Part shown: one piece after another, positions 35,329 to 43,408 of the stretch
How the letters are laid out: each line of letters starts with the position of its first letter
Position numbering within the stretch: the first letter of the stretch is position 1
Origin: Candidatus Phytoplasma tritici
GTDB lineage: Bacteria; Bacillota_I; Bacilli_A; Acholeplasmatales; Acholeplasmataceae
DNA: 64,000 bases
Reading direction: 5' to 3'
Assembly (NCBI RefSeq): GCF_000495255.1
Contig: NZ_AVAO01000001.1
Span: forward strand, 1-64,000
Notes under the pieces: model-generated
Seen by the model: the letters and a program-made list of their open reading frames with translations, nothing else
Told to the model about the DNA's origin: nothing
Databases searched by the model: none
Translations under genes and position numbers: made by a program

Positions 35329-36618
35329 TTATTCTTTATCTAGGGTTTGATTTTGGCTAAGTACAAAATTAATTAATTGTTCTTTGATGTTGGGTATTTC
35401 TTTGTTAAGTACTTTGGTAATTAATTGTTTTTGTGTATGTTTAATCCATGTTCCTTTGGGCTTATGGGGTAATTGTTTTAAGACTTCTTGCCAATTAAAA
35501 TTAAGTTCAGTAATTGTTTTTATTGGTAAATGTTGATAAATATATTGTATTTTGGCTGCTTCATAAGGTTCTTTTTGTAAAAGATAATTAATTTGATTAG
35601 CTAGGAGACAATTTTTTAATCCATGTTTAAATAAATTAAAAGTAATATTTTCCCAAAGATATAAACTTAAAGAGGCAATGTTTTGGTAGCTTTTTTTCTT
35701 TTGTTTGGTAAAAGGAAAAGATGTAAGGATTTTGTTTTTTAGTAAAAGTGAAATTGACCAAAAAATTCTTCTTTTTAATTTGTGGTGTGCTTGAATGTAT
35801 TTAATTTGATTTTCATGTAGATAACCTAAACAAAGAATACTTTGTTCTAGTTGGGGTAAAAATAGATGGGTTTTGGTTTCTATCATAGTTTTAAAAGTTT
35901 GGTGCCAGTTTTTGTGAGTTATTATTTTTTCGATGTGTTCATAGATTCTTTGAGAAGAAATTTTAGCTAATAAATGGTTTTTTTGGATGATAGCTTTTTT
36001 GGTTTTTTTTTCTATGCAAAAACCTAGTTTAGATTGAAAATAAAAAGCTCTTAAAATTCTTAAAGGATCTTCTTGGAATCTAATAAAAGGGTCTTTGATA
36101 GTGCGAATTAATCTTTTTTTTAAATCTTTTTTCCCTTGTTTTTCGGGTGTGAAATCAAATATTTTACCAGTTTCATCCATTAAAAGAGCATTAATAGTAA
36201 AATCACGTCTTAAAAGGTCTTGATGGATGTTTTTAGTTAAAAAAATTTCACTAGGGTGGCGATAGTCTTTGTAAGTGCCTTCTTTTCTGTAAGTAGTAAT
36301 TTCGAAAAGATAATTTTCAAAAGTTATTTTAAGGCTATCATAATAAATTTGTATTTGGTTTGTTTTTTCTGGGCATAAAAGGAGTTTTATTTGTTGGGGA
36401 TCGGCGTTAGTAGTTATGTCGATGTCTTCGTTAGCATTTATTTTGAGTAAATAATCTCTGACAGTACCACCAACAATAAAGGCTTCGAAGCCTTTTGTTT
36501 TTAAGATAGTAATTATTTTTTGAGCTATTTTTAGTTGATTGGAATGTTTCATATTTTTGGTTTTTTTAGTAATATTTCTAATTTTTTTATTTTGTTTGTT
36601 AAAGTTTTGTTTTTTCAT
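35329..36618 (-). CDS. cca: CCA-adding enzyme / poly(A) polymerase family nucleotidyltransferase
   Basis: 429 residues. The head domain shows FIVGGTVRDYLL (the G-G-x-V-R-D motif) and EDIDITT (the D-x-D metal site), then RRDFTINALLMDE and RFQEDPLRILRAFYFQSKLGF, the neck motifs that choose nucleotides. It adds or repairs the CCA end of tRNAs. The true start may be Met23 (near 36552), where similarity to the family begins; the first 22 residues are lysine- and asparagine-rich. Neither start has a clear ribosome-binding site. Confidence 0.9.
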   Translation of the reverse strand: MKKQNFNKQNKKIRNITKKTKNMKHSNQLKIAQKIITILKTKGFEAFIVGGTVRDYLLKINANEDIDITTNADPQQIKLLLCPEKTNQIQIYYDSLKITFENYLFEITTYRKEGTYKDYRHPSEIFLTKNIHQDLLRRDFTINALLMDETGKIFDFTPEKQGKKDLKKRLIRTIKDPFIRFQEDPLRILRAFYFQSKLGFCIEKKTKKAIIQKNHLLAKISSQRIYEHIEKIITHKNWHQTFKTMIETKTHLFLPQLEQSILCLGYLHENQIKYIQAHHKLKRRIFWSISLLLKNKILTSFPFTKQKKKSYQNIASLSLYLWENITFNLFKHGLKNCLLANQINYLLQKEPYEAAKIQYIYQHLPIKTITELNFNWQEVLKQLPHKPKGTWIKHTQKQLITKVLNKEIPNIKEQLINFVLSQNQTLDKE

Positions 36619-36754
36619 TAGTACGTTTTATTATTTATTTTTTGGTAAATATTTGTAAATATTAGTAATTTTATTATTAGTGTTTATTTGTGATTTTAAT
36701 GTAGGTTCATTATTTAGGATGCGTCAATATATTAAAATAAAATTATTTTTTTTG

Positions 36755-36790
36755 AAAATAAAAGACCATCGGTTTTGATGGTCTAATTGT
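36755..36790 (-). terminator. Terminator after tadA
   Basis: AGACCATCGG and GATGGTCT at about 36761-36784 form a seven-base-pair stem (GACCATC/GATGGTC). On the minus strand the stem is followed by TTTTATTTTC. It lies about 55 bases beyond the tadA stop. Confidence 0.65.
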
Positions 36791-36837
36791 ATTGTGATAA
36801 GATTTGTTATTGTTTTGCTGAATTTGTTTTTATTGTT

Positions 36838-37323
36838 TTAATGGGGATAATAAATTATTTTTTTGATTCTTATTTTTTGAAAAAATTTTTGTAAAAGTTG
36901 TGTGCTTTCTTGAGCTAAAAGTCCTGATTGGATATTTAATTTATTCATAAAAGGCATATTTTTGATAGATAACATATCATTAAAAGAATATGATTTTTCC
37001 ATGCTTGCGCCATAATAAAGATTTTTGATGCCTGTTTGTATGATAGCTCCTGTACACATTAAGCAAGGTTCTAAAGTTACATAAAGAGATACATCATTTA
37101 AAAAACGGCTGTTTATTTTTTTGCCTGCTTTTATGAGGGCTAAAAATTCAGCGTGTCCAAAAAATTTTTTTTTAGTGTTTCTGTTATTATGAGAACGTGC
37201 AATTATTTTTTGGTTTAAAACAGCGACAGCTCCGATGGGGACTTCTTCTTTGAGGTAGGCTTTTAAAGCTTCTTTTAAAGCTTCTTTCATAAAAAAAATA
37301 TGTTGTTGTTTATTATTTTCCAT
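36838..37323 (-). CDS. tadA: tRNA-specific adenosine deaminase
   Basis: 161 residues. Zinc-dependent deaminase motifs HAE (His57, Glu59) and PCLMC (Cys87, Cys90) are intact, with VPIGAVAVL and the tRNA-contacting IARSHNNRN. It converts A34 to inosine in tRNA-Arg(ACG). A plus-strand hairpin-like sequence (about 36761-36783, GACCATC/GATGGTC) downstream is a likely terminator. Confidence 0.94.
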   Translation of the reverse strand: MENNKQQHIFFMKEALKEALKAYLKEEVPIGAVAVLNQKIIARSHNNRNTKKKFFGHAEFLALIKAGKKINSRFLNDVSLYVTLEPCLMCTGAIIQTGIKNLYYGASMEKSYSFNDMLSIKNMPFMNKLNIQSGLLAQESTQLLQKFFQKIRIKKIIYYPH

Positions 37324-37381
37324 ATTTTAAGTGTTAATCCGCATTCCAAACGAATTATTGAGATGAATTATTTTAGTGGAG

Positions 37382-38011
37382 TTATTTAGATTGGTCGGTG
37401 AAATTTTGCCAATTAATTTTTGTTTTATCAATATCTGCTAAACAATGGTGTTTGCGACAACGAGGTTCATGGCATTCTTTTCCACCTACCAAAATCACAG
37501 GTTCATTGCTTTGAGCAGGTTTGCCGTTAATTAATCTTTGAGTTCGGTTAGCTTTTTTCCCGCTGATAGCACAAATGGAAGTTAATTTAGTAACGGCGTC
37601 TGCAATTGCTAATAAATAAGGCATTGGTCCGAATGGTTTTCCGCAAAAATCAAGTTCTAAACCTGATATAATAACTTCAATATTGCAGTTAGCTAAATAA
37701 TCTACAATAGCGATAATGTCGTTATCTAAAAATTGGGATTCATCTATTATGACAACATCAATTTCGGGAGTAATAAACGCGAGAATGTCTTTGCTTTTGT
37801 CAATTAAAATAGCAGGAATAGTGTTGCGATTGTGAGAAATTATCTCTTCTTTAACAGAATAACGGTCATCTATTCGTGGTTTAAAGGATAAAATTTTTTT
37901 GTTGAGTTGTAATGCTTGATTGCTTCGTTGAATTAATGCTTCTGTTTTTCCTGCAAACATTGGTCCACAAATAACTTCAATAAAACCTTGCCCTTGTTCT
38001 TTTTGGGTCAT
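37382..38011 (-). CDS. tdk: Thymidine kinase
   Basis: 209 residues with AAAGGAG ahead of the ATG. P-loop GPMFAGKTEAL (from residue 16), VVIIDESQFL as Walker B, a lasso region LDFCGKPFGPM, and zinc cysteines in ICAISGK and CHEPRCRKHH identify a type II thymidine kinase. It salvages thymidine, important for a parasite that lacks de novo nucleotide synthesis. Confidence 0.95.
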   Translation of the reverse strand: MTQKEQGQGFIEVICGPMFAGKTEALIQRSNQALQLNKKILSFKPRIDDRYSVKEEIISHNRNTIPAILIDKSKDILAFITPEIDVVIIDESQFLDNDIIAIVDYLANCNIEVIISGLELDFCGKPFGPMPYLLAIADAVTKLTSICAISGKKANRTQRLINGKPAQSNEPVILVGGKECHEPRCRKHHCLADIDKTKINWQNFTDQSK

Positions 38012-38173
38012 TCTTTTTGAACTCCTTTATAAATAAGATAATTTGAATTAATTTTTTTGGTTTTTGTGGTGTGATAGTTGGTCCAAAAGAACTTTTAGAA
38101 GGCGATTTGCTATTTTATTTTAAATATTTGGTGATAAGGCTAAGTATTTAATTTTTGAATTTATTATTTATTT

Positions 38174-38446
38174 TTATTCTTGTTCTTTGGTGGTTTCTTT
38201 TTGTTTATCAGCATTTGAAGAAACTGTTTTAATTTTTTGTTCTTGGGTAATTCCATAACGTTTGTTAAATTTGTCAACTGGACCTGCTTTAACTACAAAA
38301 GTTTGGGCGCCAGTGTAAAAAAGGTGGCAATTAGAACAAGTTTCTATTTTGATGCTAGTAACTGTGGTGCCAATTAGGTGTTGTTTGCCACAAGTTGCAC
38401 AAGATACTTCCACTGTTTCAAATTGAGGGTGAATATTTGCTTTCAT
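38174..38446 (-). CDS. rpmE: 50S ribosomal protein L31, zinc-binding form
   Basis: 90 residues. Four cysteines in two pairs (VSCATCG, residues 16 and 19; ETCSNCH, residues 37 and 40) mark the zinc-containing L31. A motif QTFVVKAGPVDKFNKRYG is usual, and the C-terminal 20 residues are a charged tail (KQKETTKEQE) longer than in most bacteria. GGAGCTC precedes the ATG. Confidence 0.94.
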   Translation of the reverse strand: MKANIHPQFETVEVSCATCGKQHLIGTTVTSIKIETCSNCHLFYTGAQTFVVKAGPVDKFNKRYGITQEQKIKTVSSNADKQKETTKEQE

Positions 38447-38546
38447 GCATTTAGAGCTCCTTTTTTGATTTTATTTTTTATTTTGTTATGTGTTATGCGA
38501 TGTGTTTTGTGTTTTATTATTTATTTTTTTTATTGGCTTTTTGATC

Positions 38547-38601
38547 CTTGGATTTCTTATTTTTGAGAAAATCAGAAAATATAAAAAATAAGAAATCCAA
38601 G
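38547..38601. repeat. 18-bp perfect inverted repeat between rpmB and rpmE
   Basis: Arms 38547-38564 and 38584-38601 match perfectly around a 19-base spacer. A T-run follows on the plus strand (ATTTTTTAG), while transcription here is on the minus strand, so it is not an obvious terminator for rpmB; it may stop antisense transcription or protect mRNA ends. Confidence 0.75.
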
Positions 38602-38606
38602 ATTTT

Positions 38607-38795
38607 TTAGGCTCTTTGTAATTTGAGTTTTTTTAAAGCCCTAGCAGAGATTTTTACTTTTTGAACCTTGCCGTTTTCGTCAACAATTTTTACGTTTTGT
38701 AAGTTGGCTTTCCAAATTCTTTTAGTTGCGTTCATAGCGTGGCTACGACGATTACCAAAAAGGGTGGTTTTTCCAGTGATATAACATTTACTCAT
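38607..38795 (-). CDS. rpmB: 50S ribosomal protein L28
   Basis: 62 residues: [21 protein letters not shown] and [12 protein letters not shown] are standard L28. AAAGGAGAA precedes the ATG. A TATAAT-like region (about 38830-38840, minus strand) can be its promoter. Single ribosomal gene, separated from rpmE by the inverted repeat. Confidence 0.96.
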   Translation of the reverse strand: MSKCYITGKTTLFGNRRSHAMNATKRIWKANLQNVKIVDENGKVQKVKISARALKKLKLQRA

Positions 38796-39644
38796 TGTTT
38801 TTCTCCTTTATTAATTACAGTATATAAATTATTATATCATAATAAGGTTTTATTTGGATGATGTTTTTTTACTTTTTTAAAAATAAATTTATTGTTGTTT
38901 GTTTAGTTCGGGATAATTTTATATCGAGTATAGGGATTGATTTTAATTGCAATATTATTTTATTTGATTTTTTTGTGTTATTATATTTGTATATTTATTT
39001 TAAATCTAATAAAATAATATTGCAAATCTCATCTATAATCAAATATTTATTATTTAAAGATAAAAGAGACTAGTTTTTACTATTTTTTGTGTCATATTTT
39101 TGGTTTTGCACCTCGATTTTATCACTTTTTGCCCCTTCATGCATCTTAATTGTTGCATTAATAAAGCTAAGTAAATTATTATTTTGTTATTCCTCAATTA
39201 TTTTTTTTGCATGTTTGAAAACATTTAATATTTGAAAAAAGGACCAATAATTTATTTTTAGTATCATTTTTTGTATTACTTAAATGTTCTTCATTTTAAG
39301 AACATTATTATTCCCTAATTTAAGAATAAATTGTTCTTTATTATAGGAATGTTCCTTTTTATCTTTATTAAGTTAGTTCTTTAAAAATTATCAAATTATT
39401 ATCTTTAATTAATAATTAATTAAAATTGTTTTTTGGGTATTTTTTAAGGCTAACTTTTTTTATTATCAAATTAATTATTATTATCTAATCTTTAATAATA
39501 GCTAATTGATAAATTATAAATATTTTGTTTTCATAATAAAAACAATATTGGAAAGGAATTAGAATAAATATATGCGTTAATATTAATAAGAATAAGAAAA
39601 TTACAGGAGAGGATATCGCAAGTATTAATTTTTAGTAGTTTTAG
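38796..39644. other. Intergenic region between rpmB and the second accessory island
   Basis: No supported gene; a 71-codon open frame (38858-39073) lies over a large inverted repeat and has no ribosome-binding site. A small hairpin (AATGTTCTT/AAGAACATT, about 39284-39307) is followed by further GTTCTT/AAGAA words up to 39355. The 3' part (about 39540-39640) has GGAAAGGA and GGAGAGGA sites that may once have served island genes. Confidence 0.5.
38948..39024. repeat. 23-bp inverted repeat with one mismatch
   Basis: Arms 38948-38970 and 39002-39024 are reverse complements with one mismatch and a 31-base spacer. The core is TGCAATATTATTTTATT. No gene explains it; it could be the remnant of a small non-coding mobile element or a border of the second island. 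Confidence 0.65.
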
Positions 39645-40012
39645 TTGTTTATACTGTTGCTTTTATGGGGATTTTATAGGCTGTCTAATTTTTTTGATAC
39701 TCAAAAGAGAAAAAATAATTTTAAAACTTTTAAATCCCAAGCTGATGAGTTTTTTGAAGTTAAAGATGTAACAGAAAACGCACAATTAGAAAAAGCATTA
39801 ATGTCACGTGATTATCAAGACGCCGGTTTAGGTAATGAAGATGATAATCATATTTTAAACAATTAGTAAAACATTATTTAAGTTTAAAAAAGGAACGTAA
39901 AAAACCAGAAAACAAACAAGAAAATTTAAAATTATTTGAAAAATTATTTCGTTGTGGTTTAACTTATCAAATTGTTTTATTAGCAGATAATAGAGATGAA
40001 GGTGTTAATTAA
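39645..40012 (+). pseudogene. PMU-type membrane-anchored protein relic
   Basis: The first frame (39645-39866) reads LFILLLLWGFYRLSNFFDTQ, a membrane anchor, then KTFKSQADEFFEVKDVTEN and DYQDAGLGNEDD, and stops. One base shift away it goes on as QLVKHYLSLKKERKKPENKQ and LFEKLFRCGLTYQIVLLADNRDEG to 40012. Only a TTG start is available and it follows other stops, so the N-terminus may also be damaged. The family is unknown to me. Confidence 0.5.
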
Positions 40013-40266
40013 AAAGATAAAGATAATGAAAGTAGATGCATCAAAGGGTGATTTTATAACTGCTTTTTAATATTTTTTAAATTATTTAAGATATCCGCAA
40101 AGTTATGTCGGTTTAGTTAGAATATCATATTGAAATTAAAGTCGGTGATAAAAGCTTCAAGACATTTTTTTAAATTTCGTGATTAAAAAAAAGAAAAGAA
40201 AAACCCCTTGTTGCGAAAATACACTTAATTATCTTTTTTAAACCATTAATTCTTTAATTTATAAAT

Positions 40267-40753
40267 TTGCTTAAGAAGAACCATTCTAATAGACGTCTTA
40301 TTATGATGATTGAAAAAGTTGCTAGAAATAATGATAGTAGATTTAATAATAATATTGGTAAAATAGAACAACAAATGAAATAAAAAGAAAAAGAATTAAT
40401 AAAATCTAATTTATATTCCGAACAAAAAGAACAATTAAACAACGACAGAAGACAATTAAAAAAAGAATTACTTCAAATTCAAATTAAACAAGATGAAATA
40501 GAAGAAAACATTAAAAAACATAAAACAATATTAAAAGAAGTTAAAGCCAAAGAAAAAGTTTTAGTTAAACAACAAGTTAAAAAAAATAGAAACTCAAATA
40601 GATAAATTAAATAATTTTATTGAAATATTTGAACAACAAATAGAACAAATATATATCCACAAATAACACAAATAGATTATAGAATAAAAAAAATTGATAA
40701 ATAAAGAAATTAATGAATTACTTGAATTATGTAGGCGATTAAAGAACCATTAA
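40267..40753 (+). pseudogene. Coiled-coil protein relic (broken by stops and frameshifts)
   Basis: Open pieces give KNHSNRRLIMMIEKVARNND, then IEQQMK and a TAA, then KEKELIKSNLYSEQKEQLNN ... KKELLQIQIKQDEIEENI ... KAKEKVLVKQQVKK. After a shift come IETQIDKLNN and RIKKIDKEINELLELCRRLKNH to the stop at 40751-40753. Heptad-like spacing and high Lys/Glu/Gln content point to a long coiled coil. The last 30 bases and the hairpin after them are also found at 4092-4156, fused there to an FtsH fragment. Confidence 0.6.
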
Positions 40754-40756
40754 AAA

Positions 40757-40786
40757 AAATACCAACTTTTAAAGTTGGTTTCCTTA
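40757..40786 (+). terminator. Terminator-like hairpin after the coiled-coil relic
   Basis: ACCAACTTT and AAAGTTGGT form a nine-base-pair stem preceded by an A-run and followed by TTTCCTT. Second copy of the 4128-4156 hairpin. Confidence 0.65.
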
Positions 40787-40847
40787 TTGTTTCTAAATAT
40801 TAAAAAATATTTTTCTTATAAATAAAAATAAAAAAAAGAAGATTAAA

Positions 40848-41017
40848 ATGGCGAGAAATTACAGACGTTTTTATTCAGCATCCAGTAAAAAATCTTTTAG
40901 AAGAAATAAATTAACCTTAGGCAGTTTTTTACATATTGGATTTTGCCTACAATAGGTATTGTTATTCCTTTGATTGTTTATTTTGCTTCAAAAGGTTATT
41001 TGTCAATAGCTAAATAA
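40848..41017 (+). pseudogene. Small basic single-TM protein (MARNYRR family), third copy, frameshifted
   Basis: MARNYRRFYSASSKKSFRRNK shows a small insertion relative to the intact gene at 4213. After GSF the frame is lost at the same T-run that is damaged in the 1463 copy and ends at a TAG; the hydrophobic half (GIVIPLIVYFASKGYLSIAK) is in the other frame, ending 41015-41017. Confidence 0.75.
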
Positions 41018-41038
41018 TAAAAAAAGAGATTTAAAATA

Positions 41039-41152
41039 ATGACTTTAAGACAAGTTTTAACACTTATTGTCCTTAGTGGTATATTTATTTTTGTTTTATA
41101 TAAGTTTGGCATTGTTGTTCTTGATTCAACTAAAATTACATGGATTAAATAA
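41039..41152 (+). CDS. 37-residue single-TM peptide (MTLRQV family), second copy
   Basis: Nearly the same peptide as at 4413 (MTLRQVLTLIVLSGIFIF, VLYKFGIVVLDSTKI, TWIK), with a few conservative changes. AAAAGAGA is a poorer ribosome-binding site than in the other copy. It follows the frameshifted basic protein, as in module 2, and its stop codon is again part of the 30-bp palindrome. Intact in a decayed setting. Confidence 0.65.
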   Translation: MTLRQVLTLIVLSGIFIFVLYKFGIVVLDSTKITWIK

Positions 41153-41204
41153 TGAGTGCTTTTTAAAAAGCACTCATTAAAGGATAATTTAAATTATCCT
41201 TTAA
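41150..41204. repeat. Two overlapping perfect palindromes
   Basis: 41150-41179 is identical to the 30-bp palindrome at 4524-4553. It is followed, with a three-base overlap, by a second perfect 28-bp palindrome (41177-41204, centre at 41190/41191) that is absent from the first module. Confidence 0.75.
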
Positions 41205-41206
41205 TA

Positions 41207-41245
41207 TTATTTGAAAAAGTAGATTATGAAAAGGTTGAAAAATAA
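41207..41245 (+). pseudogene. 3' stub of the cysteine-cluster membrane protein
   Basis: LFEKVDYEKVEK followed by TAA corresponds to the end LFKKVNYEKVEK of the protein encoded at 4603-4935. The other 95 or so codons are deleted, with the second palindrome at the deletion joint. Confidence 0.7.
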
Positions 41246-41276
41246 TAAAGAAAAATTATTAATAAAACAGAATTAG

Positions 41277-41726
41277 ATGAAAAAATATAATTTATTTGAT
41301 AATTTTATTTGTTTATTGATTGGTGTAATTATTGGTATATTTTTATATATTAATTTTTTTACCAAAAATAATAAAGAATTAGAAATTAGATACAAAATAG
41401 AACAAAAACAACCAGACCAAACTTCATCACTTAAATATCTTCCAATAACTTTTTATAAACCTGATTGCACAACAATTAATTATATTAATGAATATAACAA
41501 AGACACAGGTAATTTAATTAAAAAAACATATTATAAAACGGATGGTAAAATAATTGATTATATTGAAGAATATAATAAAGACATAGGTAAATTAATTAAA
41601 ACAACTTATTTTTGTCGTGATGGTAAAACAATTGATTATATTGAGAAATACGACCTTCAAACAGGCAAAAAGATTAAAATTTATTATAACCCTGATGGAA
41701 CCGTTAAAGAAATCATAAATAATTAA
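41277..41726 (+). CDS. DUF2963 repeat protein, membrane-anchored, shorter copy
   Basis: 149 residues. The N-terminus (MKKYNLFDNFICLLIGVIIG) is nearly that of the gene at 4950, with one membrane anchor. About three DUF2963 repeats follow (YYKTDGKIIDYIEEYNKD, YFCRDGKTIDYIEKYDLQTG) and an end YYNPDGTVKEI. Compared with the first copy, one to two repeats are missing and a linker differs, so repeat loss by recombination is likely. No strong ribosome-binding site is seen, but the frame is fully open. Confidence 0.8.
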   Translation: MKKYNLFDNFICLLIGVIIGIFLYINFFTKNNKELEIRYKIEQKQPDQTSSLKYLPITFYKPDCTTINYINEYNKDTGNLIKKTYYKTDGKIIDYIEEYNKDIGKLIKTTYFCRDGKTIDYIEKYDLQTGKKIKIYYNPDGTVKEIINN

Positions 41727-41831
41727 TCATGCATAAGCAAATAAAATAAGTATAAAAATATTCAAAGACGAGCATAGCGAATTAGGCGGCTAGCTGATGG
41801 ATATTGAGATTAACTATATTACACTCTCTCT

Positions 41832-41863
41832 TATAAGGCCCCTTTTGTATAAGGCCCCTTTTG
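41832..41863 (+). repeat. Tandem duplication of a 16-bp unit
   Basis: TATAAGGCCCCTTTTG occurs twice in direct succession (41832-41847, 41848-41863) and is followed by GGGGGTTTGAGGGTCTTTT. The C and G runs can pair, giving a possible terminator upstream of the helicase relic. The high G/C content stands out locally. Confidence 0.75.
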
Positions 41864-41902
41864 GGGGTTTGAGGGTCTTTTAATATTATAAAGGATAACA
41901 AG

Positions 41903-43358
41903 ATGTCATTTAATTTATCAAAAGAACAAAAAGATATTATTAATTTAGATGATTCTTGCATGTATATATATGGTGGAGCTGGTTCTGGCAAAACTACCAT
42001 TTTAATTGAAAAATTAAGACAAAAAGAAAAAGAAAAACCTTTAATTTTGGTAGCTACTAATGCTACTAAAAATATTATTTATGATAAATTATTTTTATCA
42101 TTAAAAGAAGATTATTCTTCTTATAATGATTATGAATTAGAAAAATATTTAAAAGATAATTATGAAATTAGAACATTTCATAGTTTTGCTTATTCTTGTT
42201 ATTTAAAATATAATATTTTTGATGAAACAACAAAACAACGAAAATTTATTGATGATGAAACTAAATTAAATATTTTAAAACTGATTTTAAAAGAAAATCA
42301 AGATTTAAAATTGTATTTTAAAGAACAAAGAAAATATTCATTTAGAAATCTTTTACAGGAATTAAATAATTTAATACGTTTAACTTTTCAAAAAGAAAAC
42401 CGTTATTCATCTATTAAAATTGATGATAAAGTTTTAAAAAATCTTTTGAATTGTTATTAAATTTGTATTATGAAAAAATTAAATTATTATAACTTTAATA
42501 ACTTTTGATGGTTTATTAATTGAAACTAGTGATTTTATTGAATTTGTTGAAAGAAATAATGGTTTAATTTATAATCGTTCTGTTTTTATTGATGAATTCC
42601 AAGATTTAAATTATTTTTTATATTTATAGTTCTTTTGGTTCTAGTGAACGCATTTTGGAACTTTTTTAAAAGATTTTAGACCTCAAAAACATTTTTTAAA
42701 TGTTAATTATCGTTCTAAAGGTATTAATATTGTTAAAGCAGCTAATGAATTAATTGATAATAAGGAATATTTACAATTATCTTTTAGTGAAAAAAAATAT
42801 AGAGATTTTATAAATTTTTCTTTTTTTAATAATTTTTATCAACAAGTTAATTATTTGTGTGAAAAAATTAAAAATTCTTTAATTCATCCTACAACTGTTC
42901 TTTGTCGTAGTAATAGTGAATTACAAAAACTTGAATATGAGTTTGAAAAAAATCAAATTCCTTTTACTACTGTTGATAAAAACAGTAAAGATTGCAAAAT
43001 TATTTTGTCAACTATACATGGATATAAAGGATCTGAAAATGCATGTGTTTATTTAATTGGTTGGCAAAACCGAAATGAATCACAAGATAAAGTTTTAGAA
43101 AAAAAATTAATTTATACTGCAATAACTCGTGTTGAATATGATATTGAAATTTTAACTTCAAATGATTCTTCTATTTTTATAGATTATTTTTATTCTTTGG
43201 TAAAAAAAGAATTAATTTCTTATGATTTTGCAAAAGGATTAAGTGATAAAATTTTTAATTTAGATTATTTAAAAATTAATTTACTTAATTTAGAAGATAT
43301 AGAAATTTATGATGAATTATCTACTACTATTAAAACTTATAATGAAAAAGTTAACTAA
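41903..43358 (+). pseudogene. UvrD/Rep-family helicase, broken in the middle
   Basis: The first part (41903-42460) encodes LSKEQKDIINLDDSCMYIYG, Walker A GGAGSGKTT, VATNATKNIIYDKL and motif Ia-like IRTFHSFAYSCYL. It stops at 42458. Other frames then give ITFDGLLIETSDFIEF and VFIDEFQDLN (Walker B, motif II). After an internal deletion the last part (about 42855-43358) has LNVNYRSKGINIVKAANE, STIHGYKGSENACVYLIG (motif V-like) and KLIYTAITRVEYDIEIL (motif VI). All are superfamily 1A helicase signs. At about 470 codons it would be a compact helicase. It is followed directly by a Rep relic, which suggests a rolling-circle replication pair. Confidence 0.82.
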
Positions 43359-43408
43359 TTAGAAAAACAACATAAATTAAATCAAATTACTGAATCTGAT
43401 TATAATAA

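Noticed and set aside
38858-39073. 71-codon frame upstream of rpmB
   Set aside because: Covers a large inverted repeat and lacks a ribosome-binding site; composition follows AT richness.
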